From Megamerina dolium (Eukaryota > Arthropoda > Insecta > Diptera > Megamerinidae), in NCBI GenBank assembly GCA_963854835.1, contig OY978527.1, positions 17,121,584 through 17,185,583 on the forward strand: 64,000 nt of DNA, in the 5' to 3' direction. The translations under genes and the position numbers were made by a program. Below, one piece after another: positions 11,633 through 23,260 of this stretch. Below the pieces are notes generated by a model. The model was not told the origin of the DNA, did no database searches, and saw only the letters and a program-made list of their open reading frames with translations. Positions within the stretch are counted from its first letter, which is position 1. Each line of letters begins with the position of its first letter.

Positions 11633-11900
11633 AATATTACGCTTTCCATGTTTTGCTAACAATATATCTTGTTTTTACTACTCCATCAATATTGCAATTG
11701 TTGCAACATTTCATGTTGCTGCATTGTATATCTTAGGTTCTGCCCAAACGACGGTGCTTTAGTTGTCGTGAGACAGGTTTTTTTCGTTAACAAAGAAGAG
11801 TTTGAAGTGAATTGTTCATTCCTCTCTATGCTGTATCAATTTCTCAGTACAACATCAATTGCATGAGTTTGACAGTAAAACATTGAAAGCGTAATATGCC
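11633..11900. mobile_element. Short inverted-repeat element
   Basis: ATATTACGCTTTCCATGTTTTG at the left end is matched in inverted orientation near 11877-11898 (CAT/GAAAGCGTAATAT), giving arms of about 24 bp around a 220-bp AT-rich core. Small size and no reading frame fit a MITE. It begins where MITE copy B ends. Family and target duplication are unknown. Confidence 0.5.
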
Positions 11901-12479
11901 CGTCATAGATGTATACGTGACAGTTGCAACGGTATGATGCGATACGACACGATACCACACGATTTGATAATAAGACATTTAGGGTGTGTTCGACTAAATT
12001 GGTGTCTAAATTGTGACTTTTATATTATTGGATATATATCGATAATGCAGTGAATAGAAACACTTTAGAAAATTTCCAAGCCACCTTTTCATGCTTAAAT
12101 ACTACCTGTGAAAAAATTAAAACTGTATAACCACAGAACAGCGAAGTTCGATTAGCGATATTTTTCATTTTGAAACAGAACAAATTATATATTAAAATAA
12201 TAAATGAAATGGAAAAAGAGAAGCTATATTCTTTATTTTTAAACTTTTTGTTCACTATTTAGGAAATGTCAAATTTAGAAATAAATTCGCACACTGTTAA
12301 TTATCTTTCCTATTTCGAAACAGTGCTGTGATATTCCAGTGTTATATCAATTTAGGTCCTGAAATTTAGACCAACTCGCACACACCCTTAATAGTGGAAG
12401 TATATGTATAATTTTGTTAATTTTTTTTTTTATATGTTGCGTTTGCATTATTAGTCATGTAAATGTAAAATTTGTGTAA

Positions 12480-13112
12480 GTGCCTGTTCACATTGGCGTG
12501 CCCAGACGCAACTGTGCGAGCGAGATAGGTAGAAAAGTAGGCAGTAAGAAAGTGATGGAAGTTTTGCGCCGAAAATCCAATCCAAAATTAAAAATCGGCG
12601 CAACGACCTATGTTCTATGTCCAAAGTGTTCCGATTATGACAACTATGCTCACAAATTTTTAGACGTTGAAGCGATAACATCAATAAGAAGCGTTCTATA
12701 TTAGGGTTGTGCGATTAATTGTTTGTTCAAAAAGTCTGATTAATCAAATTATTCGACAAACCAATACGCTTGATCAAAATTATGATTTATCAAAATTGAA
12801 TTGAATTCGATTAATCAGAATTGTGATTAATCGCAATTTGAAATATTATCAATATTTTGAAAATTTTTTTATAATAATTTCTATTTTGAATAATCAAAAT
12901 CATGATAATTTGATTAATTTAATATTTCATTAATCGAATACTTTGATTAATCAATATTTCTGAACAAACGATTAATTGCACAGCCCTACTTTATTCCAAA
13001 ATTCCAATTCCACTGTAGCATTTTAGTTGAAATAAAACCGGCGCAATTGCACTAATGTGAACATAGCGTTCATGGACATACCGTTCATGGAAAATCTAAT
13101 GTAAACAGGCAC
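12480..13112. mobile_element. 633-bp Harbinger-type MITE (TAA target duplication)
   Basis: Termini GTGCCTGTTCACATT and, inverted, GTGCCTGTTTACATT (one mismatch in 15) are flanked on both sides by TAA (12477-12479 and 13113-13115). A 3-bp TAA/TTA duplication is the hallmark of PIF/Harbinger insertions. The 74-codon frame at its left end has no recognisable match. A second inverted-repeat element is nested at 12704-12986. Confidence 0.75.
12704..12986. mobile_element. Nested AT-rich fold-back MITE (TA-flanked)
   Basis: GGGTTGTGCGATTAATTG at the left and the inverted GGGCTGTGCAATTAATCG at the right form arms continuing through GTTTGTTCA (about 26 bp). TA lies on both sides. The core is a low-complexity series of GATTAATC/AATTATT motifs. 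A degraded relative lies at 30990-31200. Confidence 0.75.
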
Positions 13113-13403
13113 TAATATTGTGCTATTGTGAATTAAACAAATTCTGTTTGCGGTAATTTGACAGCACAACACTAGATTGTAGGTGACGTACATGGGTTGT
13201 ATATCTATATTAATATTTCTGTTTTGAGTTTTTAAAGTAAAATGGTAAATTGTATATATTAATTGTTATAGTAAATTTCTTTAAGTATAAAAAATTATGA
13301 AATTTTTCCGTAGAGTGCTCTCTTCAACTTTCAAAGTTTACTCTCGGTCATATTACTGATGATATGTACGTGTGCTTATTTACGATCTCTATTTCCAGCA
13401 ATT

Positions 13404-13592
13404 ATGGATCGCAATAAGACTGGGTAAGTGTACAAATGGGAAAAATGTATATTCTATTGTAAAAATTAACAATATACACATTATAGTCTAGTTGGCGTGT
13501 TTTGGAAACTGGCACGAATAGGAGAAAGGAAATCACCATACGTTGCAGTGGCATGTATAGTAATGGCGGTATCGATATTGTTCTGGACGTGA
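13404..13592 (+). CDS. Small single-pass membrane peptide, 41 aa, two exons
   Basis: Exon 1 (13404-13423) supplies ATG plus five codons and two bases. A 63-nt GT-AG intron (GTAAGTG donor at 13424, TTATAG acceptor at 13486) leads to exon 2 (13487-13592), ending in TGA. The joined product is 41 residues: a short N-terminus (MDRNKTG), an amphipathic basic part ([14 protein letters not shown]) and a ~17-residue hydrophobic helix ([15 protein letters not shown]) running to the C-terminus. Splicing keeps the frame open; reading through the intron does not. A TTTCCAG at 13393-13399 could be an acceptor for a 5' UTR exon. Size and layout are those of small membrane peptides, for example mitochondrial assembly or ion-pump regulators, but I do not recognise a family and assign no function. 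Confidence 0.6.
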
Positions 13593-13974
13593 TAAAAATT
13601 AGAATCATATATATAAAGTTTTCTGTTTATTGTTTTTGAATTAAGATTTTCTATTCCAAATATTAAATTTGCATTTTATAAATATGATAATGTTATATTA
13701 ATTGACATTAATTATAGTGAATTCAATAATTTGATAACAACACCTATTGCAAATAACAAGGTACAAAGTACTTACAATATTGTATGGTGTGTTCCATAGC
13801 GATGAGTCGAAACCACATATTTGCAAAGAAAATATATTTTTTGTAACAGAGTCGTGGCATACAACTATTATTCAAAGAATTGAATTGTGCATAAAGAATA
13901 AACAACATGGAAAAAGAAATTTGTTGTTGAAATATAAGTACAGAAGTATGAACAAAATCTATATGGAAGCAAGA
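13593..13974. other. AT-rich intergenic stretch
   Basis: No gene recognised. It would hold the 3' end of the small membrane-peptide gene (ATTAAA near 13660). The 130-codon frame starting at 13747 runs into a SINE and has no recognisable content. Confidence 0.5.
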
Positions 13975-14120
13975 ATTGCCAATTGCCTGCCGACAGGTGA
14001 GTATCGTTCGAAAGAAACATCTTTCGATATTGAATTTGTTATGCTTCAGCCGGGGATCGAGAACCCACAACCTACATATCAGAAAGCCAACATAACAACC
14101 ACTGAACTACGGCACCCACC
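13975..14120 (-). mobile_element. tRNA-derived SINE fragment, copy 1
   Basis: Reverse strand reads from the tRNA-like head (GGTGCCGTAGTTCAGTGG type) through the B-box region and the CTTTCGAACG block to the GTCGGCAGGCAATTGG block seen in the full copy at 27730-28080. The tail half is absent. Confidence 0.8.
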
Positions 14121-14689
14121 TTACTTTTTAATAAAATAGGCAAGTTTATATTGGTGTTGTTTGAGGTACGAAAATACAATAATAGTAGAGATAATGTTTT
14201 GAAAAATATCTTATTTTTACGATAGAAGCTGGAAATTACTTTCGTTTTAACAGAGCAGCTTTGAAAACCTATAAATTTTAAAATTATTAATTTCCGTCGA
14301 AAACTGAATTTTGAAATTGCTTTAGAACCCCAGTTTTTGGATTATGTTGCGAATAGAAGAAATGCGGCGTGCAATAATCACGAAGTTGCGAAAAGTTAAA
14401 AAAACATAATTAAACGATTTGAAGGTGACTATATGAACAGATCAACTTAATCCTCTTCTTATAACTTGGAAGATTTCAGCAGTTAATATAGTTTTATTTA
14501 GAAATTAATAGCAGCTATACATATCTGTACAGAAGTTTTTCTGAAGTGAAAAATAATTTGAAACAGAATATTGTAGGTATAGACAAAATAGTTTTCATAT
14601 GATTATATTTAACAAGTAAATAAATGTACAGTTTCAACACCCTCTCAATAATAATATGGATTTTTTCTTTTCCGATTTTGTTTAGGGAT

Positions 14690-15866
14690 CCATGAATAGA
14701 CTAGGCATCCAAAAACGGCAACCCCATTTTGTTGTGGAGGATAGGCTATAGTCTCCATTATTTAAATCCCTTTTCTCTTTTAAAACGAGATCATTTCTTT
14801 GGACTTGTATTTGCGGCCTGGATCAATTGTTAATGTTGATATCATATTTTCAAACTTGGCTGTAACTATTGCTTCATATTCTCTAAATATTGCAAATACT
14901 TCGGATGAATGTTATAAAGTAGCGAGATCCTTCCCAAGCGACTGGACTAATTGGTCCACATCTGAGTGAATGTGCTCTAACGGTCTTGCTACTCTAACTC
15001 GTGTACCAGAAAACGGCTCCCTACATTGCTTGCTTTTTACACATATTTCGCAAACATCTTTCTCGCAAACGAACGGCAACCCTTCACACATATCATGCTT
15101 CACCAACTCCATATGCGATTGTTGACTTATGTGGCTCAAATTTTTATGCCACAAGGTGCCTTCTTCTATTTTATTTAAATATGCCTTCGTAGTTTCAATT
15201 CTAACTTTCATCACAAACAGATGTCCTTGACGTTTAGCTATTGCGATGATTCCCTTATTATTTTTGATTATAGCTCGATTTCTTTTAAATTCTACAATTA
15301 ATCCGGCTTCTACAATTTGACCCTCAGATAATAAATTCTCGCGAAATTGCGAACTGAACAGGACATTCTTTAAGGTTAAATCAGTACCCGTATTACTAAT
15401 GCCATTGATTTCGCCTACTTGAGTAACGAGCATATTTTGGTCTTCCTTTGCCACAATAATGCATCTTGGAGTAGACAAAGTCCTTATATTATAAAATAGG
15501 GACTCATCGTTAACAAAATGATCCGTTGCACCCGAATCCAAAGCAAACACAACAAAGTTATCATTTTTGTCGATGTTTTAGTCAGACCTACCGTAAATGA
15601 TACACCTGGATGAGTTTTAACGGCCAGTTTCACTTCCTTTACTCTACAATCTTTTTTCATATGTCCAAATTTACCACAATTATGACATTCTTTCTTAAAA
15701 TGCTTTTTCGATGAGAATGCTGCATCCTTTGGAAATATTTAAATCATTTCCGCAACTCATTCTCAAATTAACCAGCTCTTGTCGAACAAGCGCTTGTTTT
15801 TGGCCTGACGTCTTTTCAAAATTAGTACACAACGACTCCCACATCTCTTTTGCTGTAGACTTCTCC

Positions 15867-15872
<6 letters not shown>
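14690..15872 (-). pseudogene. Copia-type gag-pol relic
   Basis: Minus-strand remains of a Ty1/Copia polyprotein. From its 5' end: a gag fragment (KEMWESLCTNFEKTSGQ, ~15870-15770), a zinc knuckle CHNCGKFGHMKKDC (~15695-15650), the protease signature DSGATDHFV (~15540), the GAG-pre-integrase region (TLWHKNLSHIS, CEICVKSKQ), and integrase with the HSDVDQ motif (~14965). A degraded continuation shows PPQQNGVA and FGCLVYS near 14740-14700. Only 212 codons (15550-14912) are continuous. Gag is internally deleted between its LRMSCGND segment and the knuckle, and between PPQQNGVA and FGCLVYS most of the integrase core is gone. No LTRs seen. The element is dead. Confidence 0.88.

Positions 15873-15934
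<62 letters not shown>
15869..15934. repeat. (TA)n microsatellite, ~66 bp
   Basis: Uninterrupted TA dinucleotides joining the 5' end of the Copia relic to a SINE fragment. Confidence 0.97.
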
Positions 15935-15936
<2 letters not shown>

Positions 15937-16054
15937 TGGGTACCGTTCGAAAGAAAAATCTTCGATATTAAATTTTGTTATGCTTCAGCCGATGATTGAA
16001 CCCGAAACCTACACACCAGAAGACCAACACACTTACCACTGAGCTGCGGCACCC
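15935..16054 (-). mobile_element. tRNA-derived SINE fragment, copy 2
   Basis: Reverse strand shows the tRNA-like head with A-box AGCTCAGTGG and the GTACCCACTT block; the 3' half is replaced by the (TA)n tract. Confidence 0.8.
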
Positions 16055-16397
16055 AAAAAGAAAGGTATTTTTAATACCTTTTTAGTGATATTATATAATA
16101 TTTATATTTTTAAATATTTTAAAAGTTGGAAATTGGTTTTTTAAATCAATTTTTTTTTTCGAAAATAATCACTATTGACCTATAACAAATTTAGAACCAT
16201 ATTCAAGACTATACAATTATCTTTTCAATAGTGTTTTAAGCATTTAAAAAAAAATTTTTTGTATTTTAAATATTTTATTTTAATTGCGAGTTTATTGAAT
16301 AATTTTGATTGCAAATTTGAACTTTGATCTTGAGCTTCGCCTTATATGGGCATTAGCGAGAAACAATTTTTGTTTTTTTTTTTTGTATTCATAAAAA

Positions 16398-16620
16398 TGG
16401 CCTATTCTACACTTATGCCGTCGTTTACACCAAGTTTAAACTCGATTTGTAGATTTCAGTCAAATTTAAACTAAGTTTAAACGCCCAATCTAGCTGGGTT
16501 AAACTAAGATTAACCTATCAATTGTTCAGCTGTCTGTTCTTGCATAGCATTACATTTTTCTACGGTTTATATTAAGTTAAAATTTTAATTCCGTTTACGT
16601 AAACTTAGTTTAAACTTGTA
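16398..16620. repeat. AT-rich repeat with Tc1-family-like terminus and GTTTAAAC palindromes
   Basis: GGCCTATTCTACACTTATGCC at 16399 closely matches the terminal repeat of the Tc1-like relic near 49183-49203. It is followed by repeated AAGTTTAAACT palindromes at about 16427, 16460 and 16610. No coding potential. Probably a non-autonomous element; borders uncertain. Confidence 0.4.
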
Positions 16621-16639
16621 CTGAAAAACTGGCCTTTAA

Positions 16640-17332
16640 GGTGGTCCACCTGTGTAAAATTTTCGAAAAATCGATTTTTTTTTACATTTTTCGCATCTTT
16701 AACGAGAGCTTCTACAGGATGGTCCTGGTATTGCAGATTAAATGTGAGTCTATAATACAAAGTTTTGTTGTGTTTCCAAACTTTGAAAGCGTTTTTCTCG
16801 AAACCATATTTTTGAATTTTGTGGGCAGGATTAAAAAAAATTACTTAACCGATTGACTTGAAATTTTGACAGACTCTCATTAATACAGATAACTGAAGGT
16901 ACCCACGTAGTGGTTTTTCGGAATTTTTTTTTTCAATTTCACAGAAGTTTTTATTTCGAAAAAAAAGCATGAAAACGAATAATTTTTATAAAAACAACTG
17001 CCATTTCTTCAATTTTTAAAATTTCGTCAAAATCCTACGTCAGTACCTCAACGATATAAACAGAAATAAGATTTTTTTTACTTTTTGCGTTTTAGATAAC
17101 TGGTTCGAGCGGAATCTTGCCCACAATTTCGGTATTTCATTTTGAAGGGGTCACTTTGAACGCCCTTAATGAGTAGAAGCCTTCGGATTACACTATTGGA
17201 AAAATTTACTATTGAAATATAAGCACAAACCTTCAAAATAACGTAAAACTTATTCTTATTTTCGAATTAGTTCTCCTAACGAAAATTCCCGAAAAAGCGT
17301 TCGAAATACCGCGCTCACACAGGTGGACCCCC
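16640..17332. mobile_element. TTAA-flanked inverted-repeat element, 693 bp
   Basis: Left end GGTGGTCCACCTGTGT follows TTAA (16636-16639); the inverted right end GGGGGTCCACCTGTGT is followed by TTAA (17333-17336). A TTAA duplication with G-rich termini fits piggyBac-type insertion. The interior is AT-rich, with TTTTCGAAAAATCGATTTTT stretches and no transposase. The element at 47863-48309 has the same TTAA duplication and similar interior sequence. Confidence 0.75.
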
Positions 17333-17689
17333 TTAATGGCTATAATGTTATTCATAAGTGCTAAATAAATATTCCCAGTGTAATGTAAGCTTATATTAAA
17401 TCAGAATAATTCACAATAACCAATAGTCATATGTTTTCCTTTTTTCTTTATGGTAATTTCCCCCATAAAGACATGCAGTATAGTTTTCTTGTTCACACGC
17501 ATAAAATGCATTAAAGAAATAGGCGGCAAATCAGCAAAATTATTTTTAATAAAAAGTTATTCTTAAAGACAAATACAATTTTATATTTTAACATAAATTC
17601 GACAAGAAGCAAGCGATATAGATTATAACTAAGTCAAATTGTAATAGAAAAAGGAGTAATTTATCATAATTCATAACTGTTCCCAGTGT

Positions 17690-18889
17690 TGCAATATAGA
17701 ATTTCTTCTATTCGTAAGTTAGCAGCAGCGGCGCAGGTAGAAGAAAGAGAAAAATGGAAGTGCAATAAAACAAATATATTGTGTATGAATGAACTGCGTA
17801 TGCAAAGGCATGTATTTGTCTCGCTCTTTCTGAATTTGCGAAGTAAACTCTTTGTATGTACGCGAAGGTGATGGAGGCGACAGGCTTTTCAGTACAGAAA
17901 AGTTTCGTTTCGTATTTCGTGTGCTGGTTGGTTGGTTAATCGTGACTATTTTATTCATCATTAATATAATAAATAAATTTATTTGTGTTATAAAAATCAA
18001 ATAAAAGAATTGAGAATAAGATTTCGTTAAAATTTAGACGTGGTAGCAGTAGTAGTAGTAAACTATTGTGGTTTGATTCAAAGGTGAAGTACTTGTGATG
18101 CTTTCGTTTCTTTCGGTGGAAAAAATGTACAAAATATGTGTGAGATTACGGCAACGGCACCAACTACTAGTACGTTCGTCGAGGAGACGGTGGTGAAAAT
18201 TGTGTCAATTCGACAAGTTTCGGACACAGCAGCACTTCGTCGTCGTTTGGAGCAAAGAAGTGGTGGTGCTCTTCCAACGTTAAAACACGGAGTAGTAATA
18301 CTTTTTACGGGCTAATGTTGTTTGCAATATCGCTTATGGTTTTTGGTCCGTGTTCATTAAAATAAAAGTGCGGAAAGAAAAGAAAAGAACAAAGTCAAAT
18401 ATTGTATATTTTATAGGCTTGTCATTATCTGATTATCGTGATCCGTTGGTCATTTGGCCATTCAGCCGCATCACAAAAACAAATATATACATAAAGTGCG
18501 TATAAATATAGCGTACGTACATTATGAAATTTCTTTGCGAAAAATTCTCATTTGTCGCCATTCATACATTTCTGCATATACACAAGTAATAAATTAATTT
18601 AAAAACTACAATAAAAAATTTTCAGTAGTGTTGAAGTCAAGTGAATTTATTATTACACACATTTCCAATGAAAAGTGCATATTATTATTTTTTTTTTGTC
18701 AAATGTTTGTGAACTAAAGTGAAGTGAGAACAATTGTACGGTGTTTGTGTGTATTCAGTCACACATGAGAACAGTTTTACAGTTCAGACATATGCAAGTG
18801 CGGTTTGCCCGTGTTTGTATATTTTGACATTTCCAAATGATACAACAAGGAGCAGTGAACAGAATTTATTTTTTCACTCTGGCATTGTG
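17690..18889 (+). promoter_or_regulatory. Candidate 5' UTR exon and promoter region
   Basis: GC content is higher than the surroundings near 18030-18300, there is no long reading frame, and a strong donor (TTGTG|GTAAGTGC) lies at 18889/18890. The layout suits a non-coding first exon of a long-intron gene on the plus strand. Pfrx, whose coding exon has an acceptor at 43871-43872, is the nearest candidate. Link and transcription start are inference. Confidence 0.35.
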
Positions 18890-18999
18890 GTAAGTGCAAT
18901 TTTGTTTATCTTAAATTTGTCCAAAAATTAAGAAAAGTACATTAAAATGTTTGCAGTGTAAAATTGATATGAATCATATTTAGAACATTCAATTGTAAA

Positions 19000-20940
19000 T
19001 GAAAACGACAAACCACTTTTTCAGTGTCAGATAGACGTTTGTTAATGGCGTAGCATTAAATAATTTTTCTTATTGCCGCATTTGATTGATGTGACCAGAT
19101 GGATTTTATGCAAACGTATTGCAAAATATTGCTTGAATATTTTTATTTTCATATAAAGTTTACACACACTACGACACGGTAAACATTTTTATTTTAACGT
19201 TAAGTTAACGAAATTTTACACTTTCAAGGTTTTGGTGTCAATGGAATTGACATTAAATTGACAGAAAAACATTGACAGTGTAAAATCCCGAATAGACATT
19301 TTATTGTCAGATTTTTATGTTTTCTCAAAAGGGGTTTGGGGGATTTCTTTTCATCAAGTAATATTAGGTCTGTTCACGTACGTAATAGTTTTTACAAATT
19401 ATTACAAATTTTACTATTTATGGCTTAACTAAAGAATAGCCCACTGAAAGAAAAAAAAAAATTTTTCGTATAGAGCCTATTTTTGTGAATATAAAAAACC
19501 AAATTTTTTTGTTTTTTATACTTGTTCCCTTTTTCTTACTGGAAATGTCTTCGCGTATGCCAAAAACCACTAAGAGGAGAAATTAGAGCAATTATTTCCT
19601 TTGATAATTCTTGCAAATTTTTACTGGTAATATTTGTACTAGTCAGAATTCGTAACATAGAAAAAACAGCTGTTTACTGTCAACAGACAGAACTGAAGAA
19701 ATTGGGAAATTACTAGTAAATCTTACAAATTTTCCGATCGCGTGTTTTTTACTTTTTTCTTATTTTTGTGTTGATAGAGAAATTTCACTAGGAAAGTATG
19801 CGAACGCAGCTATGAATTTATAAAAAATATGTTAATCCGTAAACATGGAAAAGTGTTGTTGTTGTTGTTATAGCGTAAAGGAAAAGTGTAAAAGCCAGCA
19901 GTGAGTGTTGGCTTGCAAATCAGCTGATTGCAATTGGGTATGTGTTTTAACATACTACTTGTAGGCTAGTGGGCGTCATCATGTTGCCATTTAAAGGAGT
20001 AACATTTTTTATAGAAAAATAGAAAATTGTAGAACACGAATATAAGATTAGGATATTTCAAAATTGGTTCGTTCTTCACATTAAATTTGTTTAAATTGTT
20101 TTCGTCAAATGTGCTACCACAAATCACAAATGATTATATTGAGCTCCTGCAATAACAACATTTGTAAGTTGGCTTGTTCTTCACATTATATGTGACGTCA
20201 AAGGCAATTTGCTTCAATTTTTTCCATCTTCAGTTGTCTTCAGAACCTGGGCGTAACAACCTGAACACAGAACCACCGTTGTATAAACCAAGTACGTGTA
20301 TACCTGATTTTGCGCTATTTCCAATTAAAACAACTACAAAATTCTAAAATATTTTTCGGAATCTACTTTAAAAAGACCGGTTTATTTGTGTAATGGAAAA
20401 TATTATCGAGCCATGCGTTTGCTTTGTTTTATTAATTTATATGATTATTAAAATATTAAATATAAAAAGAATAACTATTTTTTATTAATATCTGATCGCA
20501 AACGTTTTTTTTTTTTTGTTTTGTTTTAAAATTATTGTATTATTCTTCAATATATCCCTTTAGTTAAACCAAAAAAGAAACATAAGGAAATTGAGAAAAT
20601 AAATTATGTAAATTGAAGACTTAATGTAAAAAATGATGAAAAATATTTCACATGGCATAAATTTATTTCCGGTGATTTCAAAGGCAATATGGCAGAATTT
20701 TGCAAATAACTTCAGTTGGTTGCAATTCTCACTTTTTTACCCTTGAAAAGCTAACTTGACAACATTGTAGCAATACAGTATTATTTTACACAGTGTTATA
20801 CGTTTTATCTGGTTTTTTCCCTAGATTTCCTTTTTTATAAAAACAAACATTATTTACGTGTAGCAATTGCCATTTATATTGAATGTGGAAAAACATTTAA
20901 TTACAATCGGGGAAAAATACCATACATATTGCATTCACAA
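19000..20940. other. AT-rich intron-like stretch
   Basis: No gene, long reading frame or clear element seen. A GTCTGTTCACGTACG start near 19369 and a CATACTTTCCTAGTG-type inverted end near 19800 hint at a decayed inverted-repeat element but match poorly. Confidence 0.5.
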
Positions 20941-20954
20941 TAGATTTTATATGA

Positions 20955-21377
20955 TTGTATAGCGGCCGCTATATTTGTGTTTCTGTCAATGTGTTGATTG
21001 TTGTTTTGATAGCGAGCGCAACTCTTCCTCTACTGTTGTGTCGGGGTCGGTCTCTATGGCTGCGCACACACACTTTCTATACTGCAGTCATCTCTTTTAC
21101 ACGCTCATGTAGAAAGAAAAAGCCAAAAGGAAATCCAAATGAAGTGAAATAAAACGTCGAAAATCGCCATTTCCAACTACTCCTATACGAGGAAGAGAAA
21201 TACTTGTCGAAGTAATCAATTAAACTTGAAAGAAATTTTATTTTACTTCGCACAAAGTACTTGAATATTTTCATTGAGTTAAATCGACATTGAGTAAATC
21301 GATAAATTTCACTAAATTGAGTTAATTTGAGGATTTGTACGGATACGTCGACATTGTGCTTTTGATTATTAATAAAG
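20955..21377 (+). promoter_or_regulatory. Second candidate non-coding 5' exon
   Basis: Relatively GC-rich segment (GCGGCCGC at 20962, GTGTCGGGGTCGGTC near 21040) ending with a strong donor (TAAAG|GTGAGC) at 21377/21378. It could be an alternative first exon for the downstream plus-strand gene. No coding content. Confidence 0.3.
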
Positions 21378-21379
21378 GT

Positions 21380-22205
21380 GAGCAGCATGATTTGATTTTT
21401 TTCAACATTTCTGTGCAGCGCGAAATTGGCGACGAACTTTTTTTCCTTCGTGTTTTTTTTTCTTATTAATTCTTTCGTTCATCGTTCATAATTGAGTGCT
21501 TCGTCTGTTTTTTTTTCCCCTTTTTTTTTGCTTGTCATTCGTATAGCGTGATATTCGGTACAATACAAACAGTGGCCACCAACTTGTACACATTTATATG
21601 GCAACATCATTGTATTTACATTTATTTCTTTTATTATACACTTTCTATTCGCTCAGAATTTGCCGCTGATTTTTGTATAGTGTTGTACTAATAAATTTTT
21701 CTTTTTTTTTAATTGTTCATTTTCTCACAACGTGCTTTCGACCGTTGCTGCTATTGTGCGATGTTATCAATATTGACTGACTGACACACGTTATCAATTG
21801 GTTTTTTCATGACGATTTTTTTTTTTTTTACTTTAATATCAATCATTCACAATAATAATATCTTTCCAAGTCGCAAACCCAATTAATAAATGCTGCTGCT
21901 AAAAAGCAGATGAAGCATTTGTACTCTTGATTGTGCGGGTTTATGTGAAACCTGTGTTTAAACATTATTTATTTTCACATACATGCTATATTTATGTATT
22001 TGCTTTAGTAATGTATTGTTTTTAAGTTTTGCAATTGTGTACATACATAGTATTTACATGCGTAAATCATTGAATAATCTAAAGTTATAAAATAAGAAGC
22101 AAGGACGCTTTATGCGTAAGATTTATAGGTACAAAAGATTTTGTTGTAGAACGATTATTATTGACAACTAAACATATCTGGTACATGAAAGACATTGGTG
22201 TTTAG
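21380..22205. other. AT-rich intron-like stretch
   Basis: Poly-T runs and simple sequence only; no gene or element recognised. Confidence 0.5.
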
Positions 22206-22206
22206 G

Positions 22207-22275
22207 TAGAGTCAAAGCTAACATCATTTTAAGTTTAGATTCAACTTTTTGATATTTTTGTATGGGAATATGTTA
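22207..22275. mobile_element. Fragment of the GTCAAAGTTAAC small MITE
   Basis: AGTCAAAGCTAACATCATTTTAAG matches one arm of the complete copy at 30161-30282, followed by the GTATGGGAATATGT block from its centre. Confidence 0.5.
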
Positions 22276-23130
22276 TGTCACACCGCAACTAGTAATCGGA
22301 TAAAACGAAAATTTTTTTCTGTCATTTCTTCTTCAGAAAAATTTTAAAGTAGTAAGTTGCTCAACTGCCACGATTTTCCTCTCGTTTGATACCCATATCG
22401 TTACACTGCGTGAAGTATAAACAAATTTGTTTTTGTACCGATGGTGGGTTCTGTTCAACTCAGAAAGCTTGCCCCTAACCGATAGAATTTATTAGAATGT
22501 TGATTTATTTTTCGACAACAATAATGCTATTCATGGGAGTAGTTGAGTGAATATCACGCCTACATCACATACAAAAGTCTATTGTTTAATGTTTTTTTTT
22601 TACATTTTTCGCAAAAATATGTGCAAATGAGCTAAATCTTGGTGCATGAAGTTAATCCGATCAGAGTATTAATATTTTAGAAAATAGGCATAATGGGTGC
22701 ATTCGATTATATCTAGTAATTGATATTGTATATTTAAAAAATTTAGTCATTTGAAAACCATGCCTATTTCTCATAAAAACTTATTCTTTCGTATGAATGT
22801 TTTCATACTTTGTACGTCAAAATATAAAGTTATCAAGCTGAAACTCTGTAAATAAAATTATTCGGAGTAATTAATCACCTTAATACCGTTAATAATAGCT
22901 TTTCAATAGCTAGATAAACAGATGTATGTTTACCAGATAGGTAATCATACAAATTTGTTTGTTACATATCTCATCGACTTTTGATGTACCTATTTGAATG
23001 AATTGAGAATTTTTGCGAAGAGTATCATTACTGAATATGTGTACTTAATCTGTGTATGGTTTTCTTCATCAATCATTCAATTGGTAATCGATTTTTAAAT
23101 CAAACGATAAAATATTCATATGTCCTCTCT
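22276..23130. other. AT-rich intron-like stretch
   Basis: No gene or defined element seen. Confidence 0.5.
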
Positions 23131-23134
23131 GCTC

Positions 23135-23260
23135 AAAAAATACCGGGAAATTGGTTATATATTAAATTTTTATTTATTTTTTCAAATAAATTTCATTCCC
23201 TTACAGTAGTCCCCAGTACACTTATGTAAACGTTTTTTTTTCCAATCATCAAAACACAAG
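23135..23260 (-). pseudogene. Possible mariner transposase C-terminal scrap
   Basis: On the reverse strand a short frame reads HKCTGDYCKGMKF, resembling the last conserved residues of mariner transposases (CxxxDGDYFEG). It is followed by AT-rich sequence and an ATACCGGGAAATTGG stretch that could be a terminal repeat. Very short; tentative. Confidence 0.3.

Noticed and set aside
12480..12704. 74-codon frame with CPKCSDYDNYAH, possibly zinc-binding
   Set aside because: It begins exactly at the terminus of a MITE, has only one CxxC pair and no recognisable partner residues.
19365..19820. Possible inverted-repeat element
   Set aside because: The two ends match too poorly by eye and no target duplication is visible.
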